Origin: Anisus vortex
Lineage: Eukaryota > Mollusca > Gastropoda > Planorbidae
Assembly: GCA_949126835.1 (NCBI GenBank)
Contig: OX421507.1
Span: 15,476,202 to 15,540,201 of the forward strand
DNA: 64,000 bases
Direction of reading: 5' to 3'
The notes beneath the pieces are model-generated. The model searched no databases and had not been told where the DNA came from. It saw nothing but the letters and a program-made list of their open reading frames with translations. Shown one piece after another: positions 1-8,999 of this stretch (position 1 is its first letter; every line of letters starts with the position of its first letter). The position numbers and the translations under genes were made by a program.

Positions 1-101
1 CCTTTTTTTGCCTGCTACTTTCTCTTGCCTTGTGGTGTCCAGTGGGTTTCTTTTGAAAGTGCATTTTTTTTGTGAAGTTTTATGTTTAATTTGTTTTTTA
101 G

Positions 102-211
102 GCAGGGCATCAATTCGTCGCACTGATATTGGGACATGGTTTATACAAGCAATAGTTTATATCTTTTCACACTATGCCAAGGATCTAGATATCCAAGAAT
201 TGATGACACTA
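102..211 (+). CDS. Caspase (caspase-2-like), penultimate exon, start of the p10 subunit
   Basis: This is an internal exon of a cysteine-aspartate protease that acts in apoptosis. The acceptor is a T-rich tract ending in TTTTTTAG at 101; the donor is CTA|GTAAGT at 211/212. Two bases complete a split codon, then 36 codons follow. They include GTWFIQ, the conserved start of the caspase small-subunit core (family pattern G-[ST]-W-[FY]-I-[QE]), then an amphipathic stretch ending DIQELMTL. The exon ends in phase 0 and joins the exon at 1751, where the reading continues VNNLV, matching the family's [VI]N-x-x-[VI] segment. The catalytic His and Cys lie on upstream exons outside the window, so activity cannot be judged. 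Spacing and C-terminus look closest to caspase-2 type proteins; an initiator caspase of another class is possible. Confidence 0.82.
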
Positions 212-1750
212 GTAAGTTGACATTGTTATGCTGGTACTTGCATTTTTTACATATTATCTTTTACAGCCCCGGGTGCGTATATTTTCATCAACCTACTTTA
301 ATAGCTATTTTCCTTCTGCTATTATGAAATTTTTTCTTATAGTTTAATAATATGAATAAATACAATTATTTAAGAATTTGATTATTCTAATAAGATAAGT
401 TATTAAGTTTAGAACAATTTACTTTCTACATGTTATGATCACTTTTTACACATACACACATTCATAATTTAATTTTGGAACCCTATTGAAATTTCAGCCA
501 TTCCAAAATAAAGTTTGGGCCGTAAGGAGTAATTATTAAAATAATTGCCGGTAGTGAAGGTATGCATAGCAAGAAAGTAGTCGGTGCGAGAAGGGTTAAT
601 ACTTTTTTTTGTCAAGCAATAAAATATTGTTCCTCACAGTATTAAGAAATCAGGAAAAAAAATAGTCTCCCCTTTGGAAATAAGAATGACAACATTTGAA
701 TTTTAATTAAAATAATTATCTGTTGTTTTTTAAAAATTAAATAGAAATAAACAAATACTAGTTTTTAGGCATATCAAAATGATGGTAAAAAGAGTGAAGA
801 TAGTGTAGTTAATTCACTATTTAACATTTTTTGTTAATTTCAATTCTTAAAAAAAATAATTGTATTGTCTTTCTTGATGTATTTTATCTGATTAATGTTT
901 GGCGAATGATGCTGTTTACTTCTGGACACCACTAATTGTGCAGGTGTTGATAAATGACTATTTACAAAGAACTTAAAGTGAATTGCAATTAGCATGAGGT
1001 TTTTGTAGCACAGGAAAACCAGAAATGCAGAAGAAGACATTAAATGAAAGCAAAACATTTAAAATGTTATAATTTATACTGTTAAATAACTAAACCTAGA
1101 AACACTAGAGGACAGAAGGACAAAGAGTAAAGTAGTAATAATACAAAAGGCATTAAACTCTAATTTAGAAATACAACTCAATAATAACCTGTTGCAATGC
1201 TCAGATAAACACAAGGAAATAAACACTTTTCTTATCCCTTATGCAAGAACAAATGCTTATAAGTATTCTTTCTTCTCAAGTGGCATTTGAGCAAAGAATG
1301 GGTTGCCTGAACAACCAGTAACGTAACATCATTTAAAACACTAATAAAAATGCACGATTAGACCATGGATGAGTGTATGACACAATAATCTACTTTATAG
1401 AAGGAGTGCCTGTAACATATAAGATATATTGGACATACTTTTTCTTTTTAAACGCAACAAAATCTTTGGAGGGTGTTTTTAAAAAAAAAAATGCAATTAT
1501 TTATTGTCACAATTATTCAAATGGCTAAGGATTATATAGTATATAGCAAACAGAGACACATACACACATACATAATATATATGCTAATAGTATTACTCTA
1601 ATTATCTTTGGCTCCATCTTTTCAAAAATTTACATTTCTAACAGGATTGTTATCAGGTAGTTGATACTTCAGAACAATATATTGGTATATGTTTATTTTA
1701 TGTTTATTTTATGCTAAATATTTTCTTCTCTCTATTCTGTCCATGTTTAG
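212..1750 (+). other. Last caspase intron
   Basis: Between the two caspase exons there is only AT-rich sequence plus the truncated CR1 copy annotated separately. No further exon with splice sites and caspase similarity was seen. GT...AG ends are present. Confidence 0.6.
1080..1432 (+). mobile_element. 5'-truncated, decayed CR1-like LINE tail
   Basis: The sequence parallels 6254-6632 of the full-length element: the same order of coding tail (the SGIRAWNGLP region, now with a stop in place of R), then the 3' UTR ending in the 'gaaggagtgcctgtaacatataagat' type terminus. Small indels and substitutions show it is an old copy. It sits in the last caspase intron in the same strand. Confidence 0.85.
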
Positions 1751-1870
1751 GTCAATAATCTTGTTGCCAGAGCTACCACCAAAGAAGGTTGCAAGCAAGT
1801 GTCAGAACAAAGCCACACCTTGAGGAAAAAATTCTACTTTTTCCCCGGCCTAGCTGAAGACAACAATTGA
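1751..1870 (+). CDS. Caspase (caspase-2-like), terminal exon with stop codon
   Basis: This is the last coding exon of the gene whose previous exon is at 102-211. The acceptor follows a pyrimidine-rich tract (ttctctctattctgtcc...) ending TTTAG at 1750. It encodes 39 residues and a TGA at 1868-1870. The peptide starts VNNLVA and ends SHTLRKKFYFFPG plus a short tail. The T-L-x-x-x-[FL]-Y-[FL]-F-P-G arrangement is the end of the p10 beta-sheet, and the FPG tail is caspase-2-like. Phase 0 matches the upstream donor. The intron between them (212-1750) contains a decayed CR1 tail at about 1080-1432. The UTR runs into an ATT-rich repeat near 2100-2163; I see no clear polyadenylation signal. Confidence 0.82.
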   Translation, partial: VNNLVARATTKEGCKQVSEQSHTLRKKFYFFPGLAEDNN

Positions 1871-2530
1871 AATGTGATGTTAGTTCTCTTTTTTTTAATG
1901 GATATTTATTGCATGACTTGGTTAATGTTATTTTTTTTTATCTCCTACTGTTTTACTTGTATATCAGGTCGGTTCATTGTTTGCTACATTTATTGGCTTG
2001 GTCCTATGTTTGTCAAGTTTATAATTATTAGTTAGCTTTATAATGATTAGCCTAGAGATTCTATCCTGTGTTTTACGTAGTTTGTTCCTCAATGTTAAAT
2101 GCGCTCTGAGCTTACATTATGTTTGTTAGCAGCGCTATACAAATATAATTATTATTATTATTTTGACTAAAAGGATGAATACTACCTGAGTATGTGCTAT
2201 GGGTATGAATACTTTCTTTGTTCTTGATATTTATTTGTATATATGTGTTACCATTCCCTGTCTTTGCCATAACTGCTGCATGAAAATGTGCCTATGACTT
2301 GGCCCAATGTGTGAAATTGTTTCCATGGAATTTTTTGTTTTGAACAATGCCAAGTTGGCTTTTTGGGTTAAGATAACAAACAAGTTTGGAAGAATGGGGT
2401 TCTGTTAGCGTAGTCTTGCAGAGAATTCTTTCATGCCCTCTTTTCAAAATATTATTTGAAATCCAGTCAGAAAAAGAAGTCATTAAAAAAATGAATGAAA
2501 CAATTAGAAAAATTCACACCATAAAGATGA
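1871..2530. other. Caspase 3' flank / UTR, no gene seen
   Basis: AT-rich. A segment at 2101-2163 (GCGCTATA followed by ATT repeats) resembles the one at 48265-48317 and looks like the 3' tail of a retroposon. No other coding sequence was recognised before the CR1 element. Confidence 0.4.
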
Positions 2531-5500
2531 ATTACGACTTCCGGCTTCGGGCTAGTACGCTTTCATATCACGATAAGTTTTTCAATATATTTTCTATATT
2601 TATATAACTAACACCCATTTAAACTTTATACTAACCTTTAATTAAGTTAATACTTAGTATATGTATATTGCAAATACTATTAAATAGAATAATTGCTCGT
2701 AACAGTGAGCTTAAAGTATTATTTATACTTGGCGCTTCGGAGGCCGCCATATTGACCCCATATTCGAATTGTTTGTTTACAATTACTGGTCTATGCCAGG
2801 TTTAAAATAATTACTTAAGCCCAATTATAATAAATAATAAAGAAACTCAGACAAATAAACACATATTATAGTAATAAAACTTAATTAATTATATAAGAGA
2901 CAAATAATAACATTCGTTTTATTAGTATTTAAACAATACAATCGCCACTAGACCTATATAACTTTATATAAGAATATATAAGGTTACCAAATTATTAAAT
3001 CTTAGCCTAAATCTAAATTCTAAGTAGTAACAGGCCTATAGCCTATAGTCCCTAGGCTATAGCCTATTTACAAAACAATAAACATCAATTAGAACTACTA
3101 TATTTAATTATAAAATACACCAAACTATTAAATAAAAGTATTAAAAAAGGAAATGAAACTTGTAATCCTAGTCTTAGCCCTAGTTCTGGTAAGGGCACTA
3201 AAACTACCCAAACATGAAATTGTCCATAAGCAGATAATAATTAATCACCACAACATTAAAGATATTGACAACACTCATTCTTATATCCTCCTAAAAAAGA
3301 TCTCCCTAAACCATTTTAAACACAAAATTTGCAGGTACAGACAAAATCATTTAGTACTATTGTTGCTCTTGGCTGGCGATGTAGAATCCAACCCAGGCCC
3401 AGTCAAGACAGTTAGAGATAGATGTAACATTTGCAGTAAGTCATGCACAGCAAAACAACGAGCCATTCAATGTGACACCTGTGATGAATGGTACCATGCT
3501 GCATGCTTGCATATGAACACCCCAATTTATATAGCATTAGGAAATAAAGATGCCTCTTGGCACTGTGTACAGTGTGGGTTGCCACAATTTAGTTCAGGTC
3601 TGTTTAATTCTCATGACCTGGATACCACTAACCCCTACAGTGCCTTGACAAGCCCAGAAGTTAATAATTTAGACCTAAATAAACCCTTAGCTAGATCAAC
3701 ACCAATAAAAAAAAGTAAAAAGACACTCTTTAACACTAAATCCCATAAAACCCCAAATCAGTATCACCTCAAAACTCTTACAATAAATTTCCAAAGCATT
3801 AAAAATAAAAAAGCTGATTTGGAACTTTTAATAAATAATGAAGAACCAGACATAATTGCAGGTTCCGAAACATGGCTTAGCCCAGATATTTACAACACAG
3901 AGATATTCAATAATAATTATGAAATTTTTAGGAAAGATAGGTCAGACAGGCATGGAGGAGTCTTACTAGCCATAAAATCTACCCTAATAGCTGAAGAAAT
4001 TAAATTAGAACCTCAACATAACATAGAGTCAGTATTTTGTAAAATAAGCAGACCTAATTCCAAACCACTAATTGTAGGCAGTGTTTACAGACCACCAAAC
4101 TCAACATCAGAGTACATGTCTGATCTGTGTAATCAGCTGACAAGTATTGAAACTAAATATAAAAATGCTATAATTTGGATAATGGGGGACTTCAACCTCC
4201 CTGATATAAATTGGAATAGCTACTCTATAGAAAAGCACCAAAACACAAAAGAAATAAATGAAATGTTTATCAATACCATCCAAAATCTAAACTTAGACCA
4301 AATTAATAAAAAACCAACAAGAAACCATAATATACTAGATTTATTTTTAACGAACAGACCAGGACTAGTATTAGATTATGAAATAATCCCTGGACTTTCA
4401 GATCATGATATTGTCAGAGTAAATAACAAAATAAAAATCCAAATTAGCAAGAAACCTAAAAGAATAATTTATCTCTGGAATAAATGTAACACAACAGAAC
4501 TACATCAAGCAGCAATAAAATTCCAAACCAATTTTCTTACTAAATACAATATAGATAGTCCAGTTGAAGATATTTGGCAATTTATAAAAACCAACTTAAA
4601 AGCAATAATGGCTGACTCTGTGCCAACAAAACAAACATCAAATAAAATTAACAAATGTTGGTTTAACACTAAACTAAAGAAACTGTGTAAACAAAAAGAA
4701 AATCTATTCAAAAAGTTTAAGGCAACTAATTCAATTAGACTACATAAAAAATACCTAAAAATTAAACATTTAACTCAGAAACTAAGCAGACAGCTGCAGA
4801 ATGAATATGTAAACAATGTAATTTCTAAAGATAATAATAAAAACTTATGGTCCTACATTAAATCAAGAAAAATGGACACTACAGGCATAGCTCCACTAAA
4901 AGGCCAAAACAACGAAACTTATAATGATAATGAAACTAAAGCTAATATCCTAAACACACACTTTGCATCATCTTTTTCAAATCCAGGTGACAAAGAAATA
5001 TTCATAAATTTAAACAAACTAGAAGAGATAGGAAATATAAATGTAGATGAAAAAGGCATTAAACAACTCCTAACCAACTTAAAAGTAAACAAAGCTTCTG
5101 GTCCAGATGAAATACCAGCAAGACTGCTTAAAGAACTAACTAATGAAATATCTCCAATCTTTAAAATACTTTTTCAGGCCTCTCTAAACCAGGGCAAAGT
5201 GCCCAAAGATTGGAAATTAGCCAATGTAACCCCCCTTTTCAAAAAAGGAGATAAATCTGACCCCGGAAATTATAGACCTGTTTCTCTAACAAGCATAACA
5301 TGTAAATTACTTGAGCATATAATATATAGTAGTATAGTAAATCATCTAGACAAACTAAATGCACTGTGCCCACACCAACATGGCTTCAGGAAAAATAGAT
5401 CATGTGAGACTCAATTGATAGGCTTAATAGATGACTTGTCTAAGGGATTAGATAATAACAACCAAATTGATGCTATATTACTAGATTTTTCAAAAGCATT

Positions 5501-6632
5501 TGATAAAGTTCATAATTCTAGTCTTCTTAAAAAACTTAAATACTTTGGCATCTCTGGTCCCTTACATCAGTGGATTCAGGACTTTCTTATAGGCAGAGAA
5601 CAAACAGTGATAATAAATGGCTTTAAGTCATCACCAATAACAGTAAACTCAGGAGTTCCACAAGGAACTGTTCTAGGGCCCCTACTATTTCTAATTTACA
5701 TTAATGATCTGCCAAATTGCATCAACACAGGCACAAAAGTAAGATTATTTGCCGATGATTGCATAATTTATAGAATAATAAAGACAGGAAAAGATAGTGA
5801 ACTTTTACAAAAAGACCTAGATGAACTACAAAAATGGGAATCAAACTGGAGTATGTCTTTTCACCCAGAAAAATGCCAACTAATAAGGGTATCCAAGAAA
5901 AAGAAACAAATAATAACAAACTACTTCATTCATGGTAAAGAACTAACTCAAACTAGCAATGCTAAGTATCTAGGAGTAATAATAAATGATAAGTTATCTT
6001 GGAACCCTCACATTGATGAAGTAATTAAAAAATCAAACAAAACATTAGGATTCATAAAAAGGAACTTTTACAAATGTAATAAGAATATAAAACTAAAATG
6101 CTATCTCACATTAGTTAGGCCAATACTAGAATATGCAGGATCTGTATGGGACCCATCAACTAAAGAAAACATTAAAAAATTAGAACAAATTCAAAAAAGA
6201 GCTGCAAGGTTTATAACTAGTGAATATTCCCAATTGACAAGAGTAACACCATTAGTTAAATCACTAAACCTAGAAACACTAGAGGACAGAAGGGCAAAGA
6301 GTAAAGTAGTAATAATACATAAGGCATTAAACTCTAATTTAGAAATACAACCCAATAACAATCTGTTGCAAAGCTCAGATAAACATAAAGACAAAAACAC
6401 CTTCCTTGTCCCTTATGCGAGAACAAATGCATATAAGTACTCTTTCTTCCCGAGTGGCATTCGGGCATGGAATGGGTTGCCTGAACAAACCAGGAAAACC
6501 AATAACCTAGCATCATTTAAAACATTAATAAAAATGCAAGACTAGACTCGGACCACGGATGAACGTAGGACGCAATAATCTTCTTTATAGAAGGAGCGTC
6601 TGTAATGTATAAGATAAGATAAGATAATTTAC
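2530..6632 (+). mobile_element. Full-length CR1-like non-LTR retrotransposon
   Basis: An apparently complete LINE: a 5' region of about 620 bp with GC-rich islands near 2537 and 2731, one long uninterrupted ORF (3153-6545), and an 87-bp 3' UTR ending in a short tandem tail (AAGAT repeated at 6615-6630), as is usual for CR1-type elements that end in a microsatellite rather than poly(A). At least three shorter relatives lie in the window (1080-1432, 8821-8862 minus, 55227-55465), all sharing the 3' end, as expected from 5' truncation during target-primed reverse transcription. The 3' limit is good; the 5' limit is an estimate, and I could not find a convincing target-site duplication. Confidence 0.85.
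3153..6545 (+). CDS. CR1-like LINE polyprotein: 2A motif, PHD finger, endonuclease, reverse transcriptase
   Basis: 1130 residues, no internal stop; an in-frame TAA lies 18 bases upstream of the chosen ATG. Residues 2-14 are a hydrophobic signal-like stretch. Residues 74-83 hold AGDVESNPGP, a perfect 2A motif (D-x-E-x-N-P-G-P), where translation is expected to skip between G82 and P83. Residues 91-141 form a C4HC3 PHD finger (C91/C94, C107/C110, H115/C118, C138/C141). Residues about 207-425 are an exonuclease-endonuclease-phosphatase domain (N212, SETW with E239, GDFN at 345-348, SDHD at 416-419) that nicks target DNA. Residues about 640-900 are the reverse transcriptase: NYRPVSLTS, LLDFSKAFD (D778), SGVPQGTVLGPLLF and the FADD box (D868, D869). 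The tail (LVRPILEYAGSVWDP) is typical of the CR1/Jockey branch; no RNase H was seen. Integrity suggests recent activity. Confidence 0.95.
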   Translation: MKLVILVLALVLVRALKLPKHEIVHKQIIINHHNIKDIDNTHSYILLKKISLNHFKHKICRYRQNHLVLLLLLAGDVESNPGPVKTVRDRCNICSKSCTAKQRAIQCDTCDEWYHAACLHMNTPIYIALGNKDASWHCVQCGLPQFSSGLFNSHDLDTTNPYSALTSPEVNNLDLNKPLARSTPIKKSKKTLFNTKSHKTPNQYHLKTLTINFQSIKNKKADLELLINNEEPDIIAGSETWLSPDIYNTEIFNNNYEIFRKDRSDRHGGVLLAIKSTLIAEEIKLEPQHNIESVFCKISRPNSKPLIVGSVYRPPNSTSEYMSDLCNQLTSIETKYKNAIIWIMGDFNLPDINWNSYSIEKHQNTKEINEMFINTIQNLNLDQINKKPTRNHNILDLFLTNRPGLVLDYEIIPGLSDHDIVRVNNKIKIQISKKPKRIIYLWNKCNTTELHQAAIKFQTNFLTKYNIDSPVEDIWQFIKTNLKAIMADSVPTKQTSNKINKCWFNTKLKKLCKQKENLFKKFKATNSIRLHKKYLKIKHLTQKLSRQLQNEYVNNVISKDNNKNLWSYIKSRKMDTTGIAPLKGQNNETYNDNETKANILNTHFASSFSNPGDKEIFINLNKLEEIGNINVDEKGIKQLLTNLKVNKASGPDEIPARLLKELTNEISPIFKILFQASLNQGKVPKDWKLANVTPLFKKGDKSDPGNYRPVSLTSITCKLLEHIIYSSIVNHLDKLNALCPHQHGFRKNRSCETQLIGLIDDLSKGLDNNNQIDAILLDFSKAFDKVHNSSLLKKLKYFGISGPLHQWIQDFLIGREQTVIINGFKSSPITVNSGVPQGTVLGPLLFLIYINDLPNCINTGTKVRLFADDCIIYRIIKTGKDSELLQKDLDELQKWESNWSMSFHPEKCQLIRVSKKKKQIITNYFIHGKELTQTSNAKYLGVIINDKLSWNPHIDEVIKKSNKTLGFIKRNFYKCNKNIKLKCYLTLVRPILEYAGSVWDPSTKENIKKLEQIQKRAARFITSEYSQLTRVTPLVKSLNLETLEDRRAKSKVVIIHKALNSNLEIQPNNNLLQSSDKHKDKNTFLVPYARTNAYKYSFFPSGIRAWNGLPEQTRKTNNLASFKTLIKMQD

Positions 6633-6869
6633 CAATGCTGTATGTACGTTCCAAAGTGCCAAAGAGTTCAGTTTGCATGCTCAAAATCTAGATTGCATGC
6701 AGTGCTTGCTATGAATGCATGCTAGAATCTATTGAAATTGAAACTTGTATTATTATGAACCCTCCCTAATTTGAGCATATTCCAAGCGTTTGTAACTTCT
6801 TTTTTTTTTTTTACTTTTACAAATGCTTTTGATTTGTTTTGTGCTTTAATAAATTAGATTAAAGTGTAC

Positions 6870-7095
6870 TTTGTCTGCAAGAGCATGGTACCGTAGTGTG
6901 TTTGGCTGGCACACTTAAGGTCCCAGGTTCAAATCATGGTGAAGGCTAGCATTTGTTTCTGGGTCTGGAGAGTGTCCCCTGAGTATGCCCAGGTACCTGA
7001 TGAGCACCTGACAGTGGTGGATAATGAAGGAGGCTGGGCATTGTATGCCATGGCTAGCACTGATCTATAAAAAGAATGGATTAGGCTCGGAAGTA
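6870..7095 (+). mobile_element. tRNA-derived SINE copy 1
   Basis: Carries an RNA polymerase III B-box-like GGTTCAAATC at 6926-6935 followed by GGTGAAGGCTAG, a body with 'gggtgtccc'-type and 'gggtacctga'-type segments, and a tail mentioning CCATGGC. The same order recurs at 19753-20003, 26410-26655, 38040-38267 (minus) and 52805-53045, which defines the family. Confidence 0.7.
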
Positions 7096-7744
7096 ACATT
7101 CTTGAAGAAATTTCCGCCATTTTTTTCCTACTGTCACTGATCAATATATATAATTATCGTAAGTTTGTTTATTTATTTAGATGTTTGTTTTTGCTCAATA
7201 GTCTCCTTAGCCGTTTGACTAATCGGATTAAAAGTTAAATGTATAAATTGGAAACGTCCTCGAAAAGAAATGTTTTTTTTATCAACAATATTGCTTAATT
7301 CGTTAATTTAACAAAAAAAAACTTAGACCTATTACTAATCACTGTATGCTATGGTTATAAAATGGGCGCCATTTCTGAATTATGTCCCATTGAAATGCTT
7401 TCACATTTAGTGTGTTTCGGGACCGGGTTTTCCCGTACTGCGCAATATTGCTGTCTACTTTTTTTATTATTAACTTCTTTTATTGTTTGGTATTTGTTTT
7501 CTTTTTTTTCCTTTTGATAGTATTATTGTTAGTTTTATATTATTAGTAAAAATTCAGACGCTTGACAGCAACAATTCATATGTATATTGTGTAAAACGGC
7601 AGCAACATAGATTCCGTTCCGATTTATTTATAGATCAGTTTTAGACACAATTTTTTTTATATCGATAAGTGCGGTGTACATTATTAGATTTCCCTGTCTT
7701 CACTTTGCTCAAACCAATTTATTAAGAAGGCGCAATCCATTATT
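7096..7744. other. AT-rich, no gene seen
   Basis: Homopolymer T runs and AT-rich sequence. No ORF with recognisable content, no repeat copy identified. Confidence 0.4.
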
Positions 7745-7830
7745 TTTATAGATCAGTGCATGGCTACAGAAACTTTTGAATGCTGCTTCACTAGCCCTAT
7801 AGATCAAATGTATCTGAAAGGGAAGCTGAT
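7745..7830 (+). mobile_element. SINE tail fragment
   Basis: The stretch CATGGCTACAGAAACTTTTG through 'gctgcttcactagccct...gatcaa' matches the 3' part of the SINE at 52980-53042. The head is missing. Confidence 0.6.
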
Positions 7831-7844
7831 TCAAAACAGATTTT

Positions 7845-8060
7845 ACAAATCATTCACAAAATATAGTCTACAATTCAACAAATATTTCACAAATCATTCA
7901 CAAAATATTGTCTACAATTCAACAAATATTTTACAAATCATTCACAAAATATTATCTACAATTCAACAAATATTTTACAAATCATTCACAAAATATTGTC
8001 TACAATTCAACAAATATTTTACAAATCATTCACAAAATATTGTCTACAATTCAACAAATA
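7845..8060 (+). repeat. 44-bp tandem repeat, 5 copies
   Basis: Units start at 7845, 7889, 7933, 7977 and 8021 (each beginning ACAAATCATTCACAAAATAT); the last is slightly short. Copies are nearly identical, so the expansion is young. The open frames across it are by-products of the repeat. Confidence 0.95.
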
Positions 8061-8415
8061 GTAGCTTTTACTACTTTAATATTCAGTAATAATACATCAT
8101 ATAAGCTTATCTTTAGGGACATTTTCATGTGTGGCTTTTTTGAAGCACATGGACATTGCCCTAGCTTAGGCTATAGTGCTGTTGCCAATATTTGATATTT
8201 GTCTTGCTGTTTATTTGGTAGTTCTGTTAAACAGCTTTAATTTCACATTTCTTTCATCTTTTATTGATTTTTATATGTCCAGGCTCAGCAATAAATGTTT
8301 AATGTTTAAACAGCCAATATTCTTGCCTTATATACCGCATACTGTTAGAAGAAACAAGCATTTTGTTTTTATTACTTGATGTTATCTTTTAATGGTTTTA
8401 AACTATGTATGACCT

Positions 8416-8515
8416 TTGGAATTAAATAAACAAATTTAATCTGTTTTTTAAATTGGTTAATTTAGTTGGAATTAAATAAACAAATTTAATCCGTTTTTTA
8501 AATTGGTTCATTTTG
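8416..8515 (+). repeat. 50-bp direct duplication
   Basis: Two copies of a unit beginning TTGGAATTAAATAAACAAAT, differing by a few bases. AT-rich; no function seen. Confidence 0.85.
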
Positions 8516-8820
8516 TATAAGAAGTCTTATAAACTATCTTACTTAGTTTTACTAATTGTATGAGAATCCCATGACAGAAGGACATTTCATAACACCACAA
8601 GGCATGCATTGATGATCTGATATAAATACGACATCTGATAATAACAGGAATTATAATTTATGATAGAACTTTTCATGTGGCCATTGCCCACAAAAAGATA
8701 TATGCGTCTCAGCAAAGTACAACTTTATTCCTAAGAATTATTATTTTTAAACAAACAAGTACAATTCTTGTACAAAGTTTATCATTTCTTACACAAAGAA
8801 CAATCAAGTGTTTACTTTTA

Positions 8821-8862
8821 AACTATCTTATATGTTACAGACACTCCTTCTAATCTATAATC
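8821..8862 (-). mobile_element. Very short CR1-like 3'-end fragment
   Basis: Read on the minus strand this is AGAAGGAGTGTCTGTAACAT followed by ATAAGATAG, matching the CR1 terminus near 1400-1432 and 6591-6630. Only the last 40 or so bases were inserted or survive. Confidence 0.7.
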
Positions 8863-8999
8863 AAGTTCTGTGCTGGGTTAGTTTCTTCATTTATTCCTTA
8901 TAACTTATACATTAATCATTTCAACATGTGTAATGGAACAAGGACTATTGAAAAAGAAAACAGACTCAATCAAACTATGCATAATGAAATATTTATTTA

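Noticed and set aside
2500..6660. Target-site duplication of the full-length CR1 element
   Set aside because: Candidate matches (AATTACGA versus AATTTACCA) are too weak and the 5' end is uncertain.
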